A stretch of DNA of 64,000 nt from CAWVSB01 sp036960375 (GTDB lineage Bacteria > Pseudomonadota > Gammaproteobacteria > Pseudomonadales > CAWVSB01). Below are positions 42,417 to 51,648 of this stretch, piece after piece (position 1 is the first letter of the stretch; the number at the start of each line of letters is the position of its first letter). The position numbers were made by a program, and so were the translations under genes. The DNA is taken from the NCBI GenBank assembly GCA_036960375.1, contig JBALVY010000009.1, positions 1 to 64,000 of the forward strand. Reading direction: 5' to 3'. The notes beneath the pieces were generated by a model. It saw only the letters and a list, made by a program, of their open reading frames with translations. It did no database searches and was not told the origin of the DNA.

Positions 42417-42881
42417 ATGGGTTTACTGAATACCGAGCTAGTGAATAAATGCCTGAACTCCAAACAGGTTATCGCATTTTTAAAAGCCGTCATTCCGCCG
42501 CTGGATATTTTTTTACTGCGCATAAGTAAAGGCCACGTCAACGTCGCCATGCAATGTGTCGCCTTGCTTGAGACGATCGGCGCCAAATCTGGCCAAAAGC
42601 GTCTGCTTCCTCTACTGTGCATGCCTGTCGATAAAGGCATTGCTCTGGTCGCCTCTAACTGGGGTCAGGCGCGCCACCCTGCGTGGTACTTCAATCTTAA
42701 GGCCATGCCGGAGGTCAACATGACCTTTAGAGGCTACAAAGGACCGATGAAAATCCGCGAAGTGGAAGGTGATGAGCGAGCGGCACTGTGGATCAAGCTG
42801 GTTGAGCAGAACCCGCAATATGCCCGCTACCAGCAAAAAGTCGAACGTGTCTTACCGGTAATAGTATTAGAACGGCCTTAA
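42417..42881 (+). CDS. Nitroreductase/F420-dependent quinone reductase-like (DUF385) protein
   Basis: This 154-residue protein matches the split-barrel family best known from actinobacteria, with LLETIGAKSGQKRLLPLLC and LVASNWGQARHPAWYFNLKAMPEVN. Family members bind deazaflavin F420 or lipids. Whether this host makes F420 is unknown, so the cofactor could be flavin or none. It lies between an MFS transporter and an FMN/FAD oxidoreductase gene. Confidence 0.83.
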   Translation: MGLLNTELVNKCLNSKQVIAFLKAVIPPLDIFLLRISKGHVNVAMQCVALLETIGAKSGQKRLLPLLCMPVDKGIALVASNWGQARHPAWYFNLKAMPEVNMTFRGYKGPMKIREVEGDERAALWIKLVEQNPQYARYQQKVERVLPVIVLERP

Positions 42882-42924
42882 TTTACAATAGGCTATCCAA
42901 ACGATATCAGCCGAGGCACGCGCC

Positions 42925-45045
42925 ATGAGTAACAGCTTTTCTCACCTGCTAAAAACTGGCCGCATCGGCTCAATGACACTGAAAAATCGCATGGCCGTTA
43001 CCGCTATGGGAGTCAACATGGCGGAAGCCGATGGCAGCTGCGGCGAACGTATCAGGGACTATCACGAGCGCCAGGCTAAAGGTGGTGTCGGTCTGATCAT
43101 TTTAGGCGTCACCGGCGTTGCCTGGCCAGGCGGCAGCAACCAACCACGGCAAATAGCTATTTCTGATGACAAATTTATTCCGGGTCTTAGAGCTGTGGCA
43201 GACGCGGTACATCAGCATGGCGCTAAACTGGCTGCCCAGTTACACCACGGCGGTATGGTTGCCGCGCAAGATATGCGTGAAGGACGCCCTTTGCTGGTGC
43301 CCTCTTATCCGGCACCCAGCGGTGGAAATTTCATGGACGCTGCATTAGACAGCGAAATGAAAGCCCTCTACGACCCCGAGATGCCAGCGCCACAGCTACA
43401 GGTGATGACTCAAGAAGATATTGATCAACTAGTAGAGCAATTTGCCGCAGCCGCTTTACGTGCACAACAGGCGGGTATCGATGGGGTTGAGATTCACGCT
43501 GGCCACGGCTATATCATTTCTGAATTTTTATCTCCGCTTACCAATCAGCGAGAGGATAACTACGGTGGTAGCCTGCAGAACCGCGCCAGACTATTAATGG
43601 AAGTTATATCCGCAGTGCGGGCGCAAGTGGGAGCCGACTACCCGGTATGGTGCAAACTGGATTCAATCGAGTTTGGTCAAACAGAAGGCATTTCGCTTAC
43701 CGATGCTCAGGCAACAGCGCGTATGATTGAAAAAGCCGGTATCGATGCCATCACCGTAACGGCCTATCACGACTCTGGCCAAGGCAGCCTGCACTCGGGT
43801 TCGCATACGCCTCAAATACCCGAGACCATGGTGGCCAATGCCACGGCAATCAAATCTGTCGTCAACATTCCCATTATCTGTTCAGGAAGAATAGAACCGC
43901 ATTCTGGCGACCAGCATATTGCAAAAGGACACTTTGATTTTTTGTCCATGGGTAGGAAATTATTAGCCGACCCTGATCTGCCAAAGAAACTTGAAGCAGG
44001 ACAAGCCGAACAAATACGCCCCTGTGTTTATTGTTACTGCTGCATTAGCCAAATTTACCTGCTCAACTCGGTCAAGTGTGCGGTTAACCCGGAAACCGCC
44101 TTCGAAAAAGCACGTGAATTGATTGCCTCCGATAGTACAAAACATATTGCAGTTATTGGTGGCGGTCCCGCCGGAATGGAAGTCGCAAGACGCCTTTCTA
44201 TACGCGGCTTTAAAGTCACCTTGTTGGAAAAAGGCAAGCGGCTGGGGGGTACTTTACAGTTTGCCAGTATTGCCTACCCGCCCAACGAGAAACTACTCCA
44301 CTGGTTGCGCCTGCAAATAAAACAGTCTGATGTCGACGTACGCTTAAACACCACTGCTAACGCGAGTCTACTCCGACAGATCGGCGCTGACCAAGTAATC
44401 GTCGCCACAGGTGCTGCGCGCGACATGCCGGATATTCCAGGCAATGACGGCAACTTTGTATTTAGCGGCGATGAAATGCGTGCGCTGGTATTGGCCGAAG
44501 AGAATCCCGGCCTCGCTGCAAAAATCAGCCCGCTTACTCGCCTGCTAACCAAGCTGGGTGCACTCAGCGGCATTAGCAGCCAGCCGACGTTGGTACGGCT
44601 TGTCTCGAAGCTATGGCTACCATTGGGCAAACGTGTCGTCATCATAGGTGCAGAATTAGTGGGGCTGGAGTTGGCCGAATTTCTGGCCGAAAGAAAACAT
44701 CAGGTTACGGTCATCGATGACAGCCGCAAGCCAGGGGCCGGCCTCTATTTTGTTCGACGTATGCGACTACTCGATGAATTACGCCATCTCGGGGTAAACC
44801 TGATCAACCAGGCAGTTGATATTCGAATTGGTGATCATCAGGTGAGTTATACCAATTATCGCAAGCAACAACGTAGTCTCGATACCGATCACGTCATTGT
44901 AGCAAAAGGTGCCAGCGGAAATACCAGCCTGGCAGAACAGTTTGAAAAAGAAGGGTTTATCACCCACACCATCGGCGACTGCAACGGCGTGGGTTATATT
45001 GAAGGTGCGATGGAGTCTGCTGCCGAACTGGCGGTTAAACTCTAG
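42925..45045 (+). CDS. NADH:flavin oxidoreductase, 2,4-dienoyl-CoA reductase type
   Basis: This 706-residue, three-cofactor enzyme has an Old Yellow Enzyme barrel (residues 1-360; QLHHGG, EIHAGHGYIISEFLSP), an iron-sulfur loop and an FAD/NAD(P) domain (AVIGGGPAGMEVARRL; VVIIGAELVGLELAEFL). The cluster cysteines read C367-x2-C370-x2-C373-x11-C385. The usual form is C-x2-C-x3-C-x11-C, so the loop is one residue shorter, with an extra Cys372. The barrel His pair is present. The substrate may be an unsaturated CoA ester or a cyclic enone. Confidence 0.9.
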   Translation: MSNSFSHLLKTGRIGSMTLKNRMAVTAMGVNMAEADGSCGERIRDYHERQAKGGVGLIILGVTGVAWPGGSNQPRQIAISDDKFIPGLRAVADAVHQHGAKLAAQLHHGGMVAAQDMREGRPLLVPSYPAPSGGNFMDAALDSEMKALYDPEMPAPQLQVMTQEDIDQLVEQFAAAALRAQQAGIDGVEIHAGHGYIISEFLSPLTNQREDNYGGSLQNRARLLMEVISAVRAQVGADYPVWCKLDSIEFGQTEGISLTDAQATARMIEKAGIDAITVTAYHDSGQGSLHSGSHTPQIPETMVANATAIKSVVNIPIICSGRIEPHSGDQHIAKGHFDFLSMGRKLLADPDLPKKLEAGQAEQIRPCVYCYCCISQIYLLNSVKCAVNPETAFEKARELIASDSTKHIAVIGGGPAGMEVARRLSIRGFKVTLLEKGKRLGGTLQFASIAYPPNEKLLHWLRLQIKQSDVDVRLNTTANASLLRQIGADQVIVATGAARDMPDIPGNDGNFVFSGDEMRALVLAEENPGLAAKISPLTRLLTKLGALSGISSQPTLVRLVSKLWLPLGKRVVIIGAELVGLELAEFLAERKHQVTVIDDSRKPGAGLYFVRRMRLLDELRHLGVNLINQAVDIRIGDHQVSYTNYRKQQRSLDTDHVIVAKGASGNTSLAEQFEKEGFITHTIGDCNGVGYIEGAMESAAELAVKL

Positions 45046-45070
45046 CCTGCGACAACAGTCTTCATTAGGT

Positions 45071-45841
45071 CTAACGAGGCTGCATACGAATACCGGCATC
45101 CATGCGGATACACTCGCCATTGGTATAGTCGTTTTCAACGATGTATTGCGACAAGTGAGCGATTTCATCCGGCCGGCCTAAACGCTTGGGGTTCAGCGGG
45201 CTTGCGGCGAGCGAGTCATACACGTTTTGCGGCATCATATCGAACAGAGGTGTATGGATCAGGCCCGGAACAATGGTATTCACCCGAATACCGTCGGCCG
45301 CAAGATCGCGCGCGATAGGCAAAGTCATACCCACAATTCCACCCTTTGAAGCACTGTAGGCCGCCTGACCCATCTGGCCCTCGTAGGCAGCAATAGATGC
45401 CGTATTGATAATCACACCGCGCCCGCCATCTTCGGTGACGGGGTCTTGGGTGACCATTTGTGCCGCCGCCAACCGCAATACATTAAAAGTACCTATCAGG
45501 TTGACGTTAATTACTTTGACAAATTTATCCAGCGCATGCGGCACTCCCTTGCTGACAGTTTTGGCGGCATCACCGATTCCGGCATAATTATTACAAATAT
45601 GAATGGCACCAAAGGCCTCTACCGTAGCCGCAATAGCTGCCGCAACGGTAGTCTCGTCTGCAACATTAACGTTCAGATAAACCACATTGTCGCCAAGTTC
45701 AGCGGCAAGTGCATTGCCACGCTCGTCATTCATATCGAAAATGGCGACCTTAGCACCCAGTGATGCGTAGCGACGTACTGTTGCCTCACCCAGACCCGAT
45801 GCGCCACCGGTTACTATTGCTATTTTTCCATTTATGTCCAC
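45071..45841 (-). CDS. Short-chain dehydrogenase (3-hydroxyacyl-CoA dehydrogenase type II-like)
   Basis: This 256-residue SDR has TGGASGLG near 11, active-site SIAAY...YSASK (Tyr near 159, Lys near 163) and a C-terminus with the NDYTNGECIRMDAGIRMQPR block. The usual NNAG motif reads NNYAG. It resembles the HSD17B10-type 3-hydroxyacyl-CoA/hydroxysteroid dehydrogenases. It is the last gene of the beta-oxidation operon, 13 bases after the acyl-CoA dehydrogenase, and converges on the flavin oxidoreductase gene. Confidence 0.9.
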   Translation of the reverse strand: MDINGKIAIVTGGASGLGEATVRRYASLGAKVAIFDMNDERGNALAAELGDNVVYLNVNVADETTVAAAIAATVEAFGAIHICNNYAGIGDAAKTVSKGVPHALDKFVKVINVNLIGTFNVLRLAAAQMVTQDPVTEDGGRGVIINTASIAAYEGQMGQAAYSASKGGIVGMTLPIARDLAADGIRVNTIVPGLIHTPLFDMMPQNVYDSLAASPLNPKRLGRPDEIAHLSQYIVENDYTNGECIRMDAGIRMQPR

Positions 45842-45854
45842 TTTTTACGTCCTC

Positions 45855-47015
45855 TTAATCAAGAATACTGCTGTATTTATCAGAGAAAATATCTCTGCCT
45901 ATAATCAATTTCATAATTTCCGAACTGCCCGCCAGAATGCGATTAATTCTGGCATCGGTAAACATACGGCAAATGGGATATTCCTGCATGTAACCGGCGC
46001 CACCGTGTAATTGCACACCCAGGTCCAGCATACGCCATTCTACTTCACTGCATTGCAATTTGGCCTTCGCCGCAGCGTTAACCGATAAATCACCTTGATT
46101 ATGTAGCACAACGCAACTGTCAAGATAGGTCTGGAGGATGTCTATCTCGGCATCCATCTCGGCCATTTTAAACTGTGTATTCTGCATAGCCGACAGAGGT
46201 TTGCCAAATACCTTGCGCTCCATAACAAAACTACGAGTCAGGTTAAAAGCCACCCGCGCATTGCTTAACATTTGTATTGAGGCAATCAAGCGCTCTTCGG
46301 CAAGACCATTCATTAAGTAATAAAAGCCTTTACCGGGCTCGCCCAGCACATTGTCTTTAGGGATTTTTACATTATTAAAAAACAGCTCTGCGGTGTCCTG
46401 AGCCTTCATACCCATTTTATCGAGATTGCGGCCACGCTCAAAACCTTCCATTCCCCGCTCGACAATAAACAAAGCCATTGCATGAGGGCTATTCTCAGGG
46501 TCTGTCTTAGCGGCCACAATCACATAATCTGCATTGATACCGTTAGAGATATAGGTTTTGGAACCATTAAGTAAAAAATGATCGCCCATATCTTTAAGCG
46601 TGCTGCGCATGCCAGATAAATCACTGCCAGCATCTGGCTCGGTCATCGCTACCGCAAGAATTTTTTCTCCCGATACACAGCCTGGCAAAAAGCGTTGTTT
46701 TTGCTCATCCGTAGCCAACTTGTCTATATAGGGTCCAACCAGCCTGCTATGCAAAGTATTAAAAAATTCACCACAGCCTGCGCGAGCGGTTTCTTCCATA
46801 ATAATTTGTTCAAAGCGAAAATCCCGATCGCCCATGCCACCGTATTGTTCGTCGGGCCAAATCATCAAGAAGCCCTGTTCTCCGGTCTTGCGGAAGGCCT
46901 CTCTATCGACAATTCCGTCTTCACGCCACTGTGCCATATGCGGAGCAATTTCAGCCTCGAGAAACTTGCGATAGGCATCGCGAAACATATTTTGTTCTTC
47001 AGTAAACTGCCTCAT
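45855..47015 (-). CDS. Acyl-CoA dehydrogenase
   Basis: This 386-residue FAD enzyme has VAMTEPDAGSDLSGMRST near 117, SKTYISNGINADYVIVAAKT near 150, and the C-terminal YPICRMFTDARINRILAGSSEIMKLIIGR block with the catalytic glutamate region. It introduces the trans-2 double bond in acyl-CoA. It lies third in the operon, 26 bases after the fused hydratase/dehydrogenase gene. Chain-length specificity cannot be read from the sequence. Confidence 0.94.
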   Translation of the reverse strand: MRQFTEEQNMFRDAYRKFLEAEIAPHMAQWREDGIVDREAFRKTGEQGFLMIWPDEQYGGMGDRDFRFEQIIMEETARAGCGEFFNTLHSRLVGPYIDKLATDEQKQRFLPGCVSGEKILAVAMTEPDAGSDLSGMRSTLKDMGDHFLLNGSKTYISNGINADYVIVAAKTDPENSPHAMALFIVERGMEGFERGRNLDKMGMKAQDTAELFFNNVKIPKDNVLGEPGKGFYYLMNGLAEERLIASIQMLSNARVAFNLTRSFVMERKVFGKPLSAMQNTQFKMAEMDAEIDILQTYLDSCVVLHNQGDLSVNAAAKAKLQCSEVEWRMLDLGVQLHGGAGYMQEYPICRMFTDARINRILAGSSEIMKLIIGRDIFSDKYSSILD

Positions 47016-47041
47016 AAAGACTGTCTCCTATGTTGCCAATA

Positions 47042-49186
47042 TTAGTTAAAAAGTTCACCGGCGGCCAACTTCTGCGCCACTATAGCGGGTGCTTTAAAGC
47101 GCTCGCCGTATAGCTCAGAAAGCTCGTCACAACGTTGCGTGAATTTCTCCAGGCCGTAGGTATTTACAAACTGGATCAAACCACCGGTATGTACCGGTGC
47201 ACCAATGCCCATAATCGAACCTATATTGCCGTCAGCGACTGTGCGTAATACGTTTGATTCAAGACACTTTAGTGCTTCTATCACTTGCCTGAATAGCATT
47301 CTGTCCTTAACGTCTTGATCGGAAATAACAACTTCGGGCTTGTAATACAAATCGAATAGGCCAGGCCATATGGTCTTGCCTTGGTCGCTGTATTCATAAA
47401 AACCGCCGCCATGATGTCTGCCACCGCGGCCATTTTCGACCACCAGCGTATTCACCACCTCATTCATGACTTTTTGCTCGCCCCATTTTTCGCCGACACC
47501 CATGGCAGCCCAGGTTTCACCCAATTTCCGGGTTAATTCAAGGCTAACTTCATCGTGTACGGCCAAGGGACCAACTGGCATGCCAACGGCTTTACCCAGG
47601 TTGTCAATTTTCACCGGATGCAGACCTTCACTTAGCAGTCGTACACCCTCGTCAACATAGGTGCCAAAGGTGCGTGAAGTAAAGAAACCCAAAGAATCAT
47701 TCACCACTATCGGGGTTTTCTTTATTTGACGCGCGTAGTCGAAGGCTTTGGCTAAAGTCTCATCACTGGTTTTTTCACCACAAATAATTTCTACCAGTGG
47801 CATTTTGTCTACCGGCGAGAAAAAGTGAATGCCAATAAAGTTTTCGGCTTTGCTACTGGCCTCTGCCAACTGGCTAATAGGTAAGCTTGAGGTATTAGAA
47901 CCCCACACGCCGTTGTCAGCCAGATACTGCTCCGTCGATGAGGTGATCTTGTTTTTCAAATCGATATTTTCAAATACCGCTTCAATAATAAGATCACAGC
48001 CTTGCAGGTCTTCATCATTGGCGGTGGCTTTGATCAAGCCTAGTACCGCATCTTTAGTTGACTCATCCATACGGCCTTTGGCCACACGCTTGCTCAACAA
48101 TGCTTCGGTATATGCCTTGCCTTTATCAGCGGACTCCTGCGATATATCCTTCAGTACCACTTCGATGCCCGCCATTGCCGAGGAATAGGCAATGCCCTGC
48201 CCCATCATACCGGCGCCGAGAATACCCAGCTTTTTCACCGAAGTTGGCGCGATGCCTTTTGGACGACTTGCTCCGCCATTGACCTTATTCATCTGAAAGA
48301 AAAACGTCGTAATCATATTTTTGGCTTCAGGCGTGGTCACCAAATAAGCCAAGCCTCGGCTTTCTACTCGCAAGGCCGTATCAAAATCCAGCCGTGCCGC
48401 TTCAACCGCGCAATCCAGAATTTGTTGCGGCGCAGGTAGCAGACCCCGTGTTTTTTGCGTTAATAGCCCGGGCATCATCATTAGTAATTGAGCCAGCTTG
48501 GGTGAGCTGGCATCGCCACCGGGAATCTTGAAACCCTTGACATCCCAAGGCTGTGCTGCGGCCTCCGGCTTGTCTTTGTTTTCTAAAATATAGGCTTTAG
48601 CCCGCGGCACCAGCTCTTCTATACTGCCGACTACTTCGTCAATCATGCCCTGCTTTAAGGCTTTTTCCGGGGTAACTTTTTTACCCTCTACCAAATAGGG
48701 GACCGCCGTTTCCAGGCCCAGTAAATTGACCATACGTACTACCCCGCCGCCGCCGGGCAGTAGACCCAGGCTAACCTCAGGCAGACCAATCTGGACGGAC
48801 TTGTGGTTATAGGCAATACGATGATTACAGGCCAGGCAAAGCTCGAAGCCGCCGCCCAATGCCGCGCCATTAATGGCGGCAACCACCGGCACAGGCAATT
48901 TCTCCAGAAAACGAAATTCACCCTTAACACCGTTAAGCATATCCATAACCCGTGATTCCTCGCCTGCCTGTACAGCAAGTAATTCGTTCAGGTCACCACC
49001 GGCGAAAAACACCTTTTTGGCCGACGCAAAAATAACCCCGGTTAAATCTTCTTCCGCGGCAAGCTGTGCTACCACCACAGCCATGGCATCGCGATACTCT
49101 TTATTCATCGCATTGACCGGGCCAGTCATATCCATCGTGATAGTGACTATGCCATCGGCGTCTTTATCGTAATTAAATACACTCAT
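47042..49186 (-). CDS. Fused enoyl-CoA hydratase/3-hydroxyacyl-CoA dehydrogenase
   Basis: This 714-residue bifunctional enzyme begins with a crotonase domain (residues 1-190; AAINGAALGGGFELCLAC, GLLPGGGGVVRM). A Rossmann 3-hydroxyacyl-CoA dehydrogenase domain follows (GILGAGMMGQGIAYSSAMAG near 325; NFIGIHFFSPVDKMPLVEII) and a C-terminal domain. It is of the FadB/FadJ type and would pair with the thiolase encoded 46 bases upstream as an alpha2beta2 complex. Confidence 0.94.
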   Translation of the reverse strand: MSVFNYDKDADGIVTITMDMTGPVNAMNKEYRDAMAVVVAQLAAEEDLTGVIFASAKKVFFAGGDLNELLAVQAGEESRVMDMLNGVKGEFRFLEKLPVPVVAAINGAALGGGFELCLACNHRIAYNHKSVQIGLPEVSLGLLPGGGGVVRMVNLLGLETAVPYLVEGKKVTPEKALKQGMIDEVVGSIEELVPRAKAYILENKDKPEAAAQPWDVKGFKIPGGDASSPKLAQLLMMMPGLLTQKTRGLLPAPQQILDCAVEAARLDFDTALRVESRGLAYLVTTPEAKNMITTFFFQMNKVNGGASRPKGIAPTSVKKLGILGAGMMGQGIAYSSAMAGIEVVLKDISQESADKGKAYTEALLSKRVAKGRMDESTKDAVLGLIKATANDEDLQGCDLIIEAVFENIDLKNKITSSTEQYLADNGVWGSNTSSLPISQLAEASSKAENFIGIHFFSPVDKMPLVEIICGEKTSDETLAKAFDYARQIKKTPIVVNDSLGFFTSRTFGTYVDEGVRLLSEGLHPVKIDNLGKAVGMPVGPLAVHDEVSLELTRKLGETWAAMGVGEKWGEQKVMNEVVNTLVVENGRGGRHHGGGFYEYSDQGKTIWPGLFDLYYKPEVVISDQDVKDRMLFRQVIEALKCLESNVLRTVADGNIGSIMGIGAPVHTGGLIQFVNTYGLEKFTQRCDELSELYGERFKAPAIVAQKLAAGELFN

Positions 49187-49232
49187 GATTTTGATTCCTA
49201 ATATTCGTTGCTAAGGCGATTCGGCTAAGCCA

Positions 49233-50441
49233 CTACACGCGTTCGATGATGGTGGAAATTCCCATGCCGCCACCGACACACAGCGACAACATCGCGCGCT
49301 TCAAACCTCTACGCTCAAGCTCATCCAGCATAATGCTCACCAACATTGCCCCGGTTGCCCCCAAAGGGTGGCCCATAGCAATGGAGCCACCGTTCACATT
49401 GGTGACTTCGTGATCGATCCCCAGGTCTTTCATATAACGCATGGCAACAGAGGCAAAAGCCTCATTAATTTCCCACAGGTCTATATCGGATTTTTTCAGA
49501 CCGGCTTTTTTAAGGCATTTTTCAGCCGCAGGCCCCGGGCCTATCAGCATGATAATGGGATCAGTCGCTAATACAGCGGTAGCCACGATACGACCACGAG
49601 GTGTAAGCCCCAGGTCTTTGCCAGCTTTCTCGCTGCCAATTAATACGGCGCTGGACCCATCTACGATACCGGATGAATTTCCGGGCGTGTGAATATGCGG
49701 GATTTTGTCCAGCGTGGTGTATTTGCGCAACATCGTATCGTCAAAGCCATACTGGCCCATCATTTCAAAGGAGGCTTTCAGTTTACCCAGACCTTCCATC
49801 GTAGAGTTGGGTTTAATAAAGTCATCCTTCTCCAAAATAGTCAATCCGCTTTTATCTATGACGGGAATAACTGATTTATCAAAATAGCCGTTATCGCGGG
49901 CAAATGCCGCACGTTTTTGGGATTCGAGCGCAAAGGCATCGACGTCTTGTCGACTAAAACCCTCAAGAGCAGCAATGGTATCGGCACCAATGCCCTGCGG
50001 CACAAAACCGGTCTTCATCATAAAACCGGCATCGCTACCCATTGCCCCGCCATTGGAGCCCATAGGTACCCGCGACATACACTCGACACCGCCGGCCACA
50101 ACCAGATCTTCCCAGCCGGAAGCAATTTTTTGTGCGGCAATGTTCACCGCTTCAAGACCAGAAGCACAGAAGCGGTCAAGCTGTACGCCAGCAACCGATT
50201 CATCCCAATCTGCATTCATCACGATCATTTTGGCTACATCACTGCCCTGTTCGCCTACGGGTGTCACACAACCCATAACGACATCGTCGACATAAGAGGT
50301 GTCCAGATCATGGCGCTGCTGCAGGGCCCTTAATAGACCAGCGCCCAGATCAATTGGCTTCACTTCATGCAAAGAGCCGTCTTTTTTGCCCTTACTGCGG
50401 GGCGTGCGAATAGCGTCATAGATATAAGCGTGATTTGTCAT
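49233..50441 (-). CDS. Acetyl-CoA C-acyltransferase (thiolase)
   Basis: This 402-residue thiolase has the nucleophilic Cys92 in DRFCASGLEAVN, and the C-terminal NGGSIAMGHPLGATGA (His) and SLCVGGGMG (Cys) motifs, so all three catalytic residues are present. A GTG three codons upstream (50450) opens the frame; ATG 50441 is preferred. It is first in the operon thiolase, hydratase/dehydrogenase, acyl-CoA dehydrogenase, SDR, and is divergent from an AraC-type regulator. Confidence 0.94.
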   Translation of the reverse strand: MTNHAYIYDAIRTPRSKGKKDGSLHEVKPIDLGAGLLRALQQRHDLDTSYVDDVVMGCVTPVGEQGSDVAKMIVMNADWDESVAGVQLDRFCASGLEAVNIAAQKIASGWEDLVVAGGVECMSRVPMGSNGGAMGSDAGFMMKTGFVPQGIGADTIAALEGFSRQDVDAFALESQKRAAFARDNGYFDKSVIPVIDKSGLTILEKDDFIKPNSTMEGLGKLKASFEMMGQYGFDDTMLRKYTTLDKIPHIHTPGNSSGIVDGSSAVLIGSEKAGKDLGLTPRGRIVATAVLATDPIIMLIGPGPAAEKCLKKAGLKKSDIDLWEINEAFASVAMRYMKDLGIDHEVTNVNGGSIAMGHPLGATGAMLVSIMLDELERRGLKRAMLSLCVGGGMGISTIIERV

Positions 50442-50505
50442 TGGATACACCGTTCCGGGATGGTTAATTTACGCCTTTATATTGATGGTAGGAGAGCGTA
50501 AAAAC

Positions 50506-50520
50506 AATGACATTGTCATT
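50506..50520. promoter_or_regulatory. Palindrome AATGACA-T-TGTCATT between thiolase operon and AraC gene
   Basis: The 7-base arms are perfect with a single central base, 65 bases upstream of the thiolase start and 56 bases upstream of the regulator start. It is a good candidate operator for this divergent pair. Its symmetric form suits a TetR- or GntR-like dimer as well as an AraC protein. Confidence 0.5.
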
Positions 50521-50575
50521 TACAAATATAGACATTTGGTTACACTACAAGAATCCGTAAAATACATTAGCCGAT

Positions 50576-51601
50576 ATGAAATCATCCACTATTGCATCAC
50601 AAATTATTCTGGATATGCTAGAGAGCGCTCAACGCAGTGGCTATGACGTCAAACCCCTGCTGCGGGAAAGCGGGATATCAGCAAATATTCTAGTCGAACC
50701 CAAATCCAGAGTGTCTTTTCGGCAACTGTCGGACTTGTCGCTGGCTTTAATGCAGCTGCTGGATGATGAAAGTTACGGTCTACTCGGCAAACCACTGCGA
50801 CGAAATACCTTTAAACTACTCTGCTATAGCGCCATCAATGGCAAGACTATCGCGGATGTATTACGGATCTTCACCGAATTCATGAACGTCTTGGATCTCG
50901 ATATACACTTCAGCCTTATTCAACAGAATAAACACGCAAAATATCAGCTCACCCGGACGTCAAACAACGCGATAAGTAACAATTACGTCATCGCCCACAT
51001 GTTCATAATCCTGCATAGAACCTTGTGCTGGATGGCCAGAGCACGTATCCCGTTAACTCAGGTAGACTTTGACTACCCCTCCCCGCCTTACAGTAGCGAA
51101 TATCGCTACCTGTTTTACGGCGCTCCTGTCTCTTTTGATAAAGCCGATAGCGCTATGTCGATCAGCGAGCATTATCTGGCATTGGAAAACACCCGAACAA
51201 TAGATGAACTGAATGTCTTTTTAAAACGCATGCCACTCACTATCCTCAGCCAAACCATTGATGAAGATTTGTTATCAGCACAAATTAGAAGCTGGATGGA
51301 GCGACAGATAAATCGACATAAACATGCACCCGACATCGATGCCGCATCAAGCTATTTAAAACGACATCCGCAATCTATAAGACGCCAACTCAACAAGGAA
51401 GGCACGAGTTACCAGAGTCTAAAAATGGAAGTACGGCGTGACATGGCAATCAACCTGATTACCCGCAGCGACGATAGCATTGAAGGCATAGCAGCAAAAC
51501 TGGATTTTTCGGAACCCAGTGCTTTTATTCGAGCATTTAAGAGCTGGACAGGGCTAACACCCTTGTCTTATAGAAAATTGAGTTTACAAGGAGACGGTTA
51601 A
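50576..51601 (+). CDS. AraC-family transcriptional regulator (OruR-like)
   Basis: This 341-residue regulator has an N-terminal arabinose-binding-like AraC_N domain (VKPLLRESGISANIL; YGLLGKPLRRNTFKLLCYSA) and two C-terminal helix-turn-helices (SYLKRHPQSIRRQLNKEGTSYQ; IEGIAAKLDFSEPSAFIRAFKSWTGLTPLSYR). It is divergent from the beta-oxidation operon and probably controls it in response to an acyl-CoA or related ligand (inference). It ends 47 bases before the lipA stop, with convergent transcription. Confidence 0.92.
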   Translation: MKSSTIASQIILDMLESAQRSGYDVKPLLRESGISANILVEPKSRVSFRQLSDLSLALMQLLDDESYGLLGKPLRRNTFKLLCYSAINGKTIADVLRIFTEFMNVLDLDIHFSLIQQNKHAKYQLTRTSNNAISNNYVIAHMFIILHRTLCWMARARIPLTQVDFDYPSPPYSSEYRYLFYGAPVSFDKADSAMSISEHYLALENTRTIDELNVFLKRMPLTILSQTIDEDLLSAQIRSWMERQINRHKHAPDIDAASSYLKRHPQSIRRQLNKEGTSYQSLKMEVRRDMAINLITRSDDSIEGIAAKLDFSEPSAFIRAFKSWTGLTPLSYRKLSLQGDG

Positions 51602-51648
51602 GCGACTGACGACCAGAAAACCTAAAGACTCAGCCATAGTAAGCGCTC

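Noticed and set aside
49917..50333. Long open frames antisense to the thiolase gene
   Set aside because: They mirror conserved thiolase codons and have no recognisable protein features.
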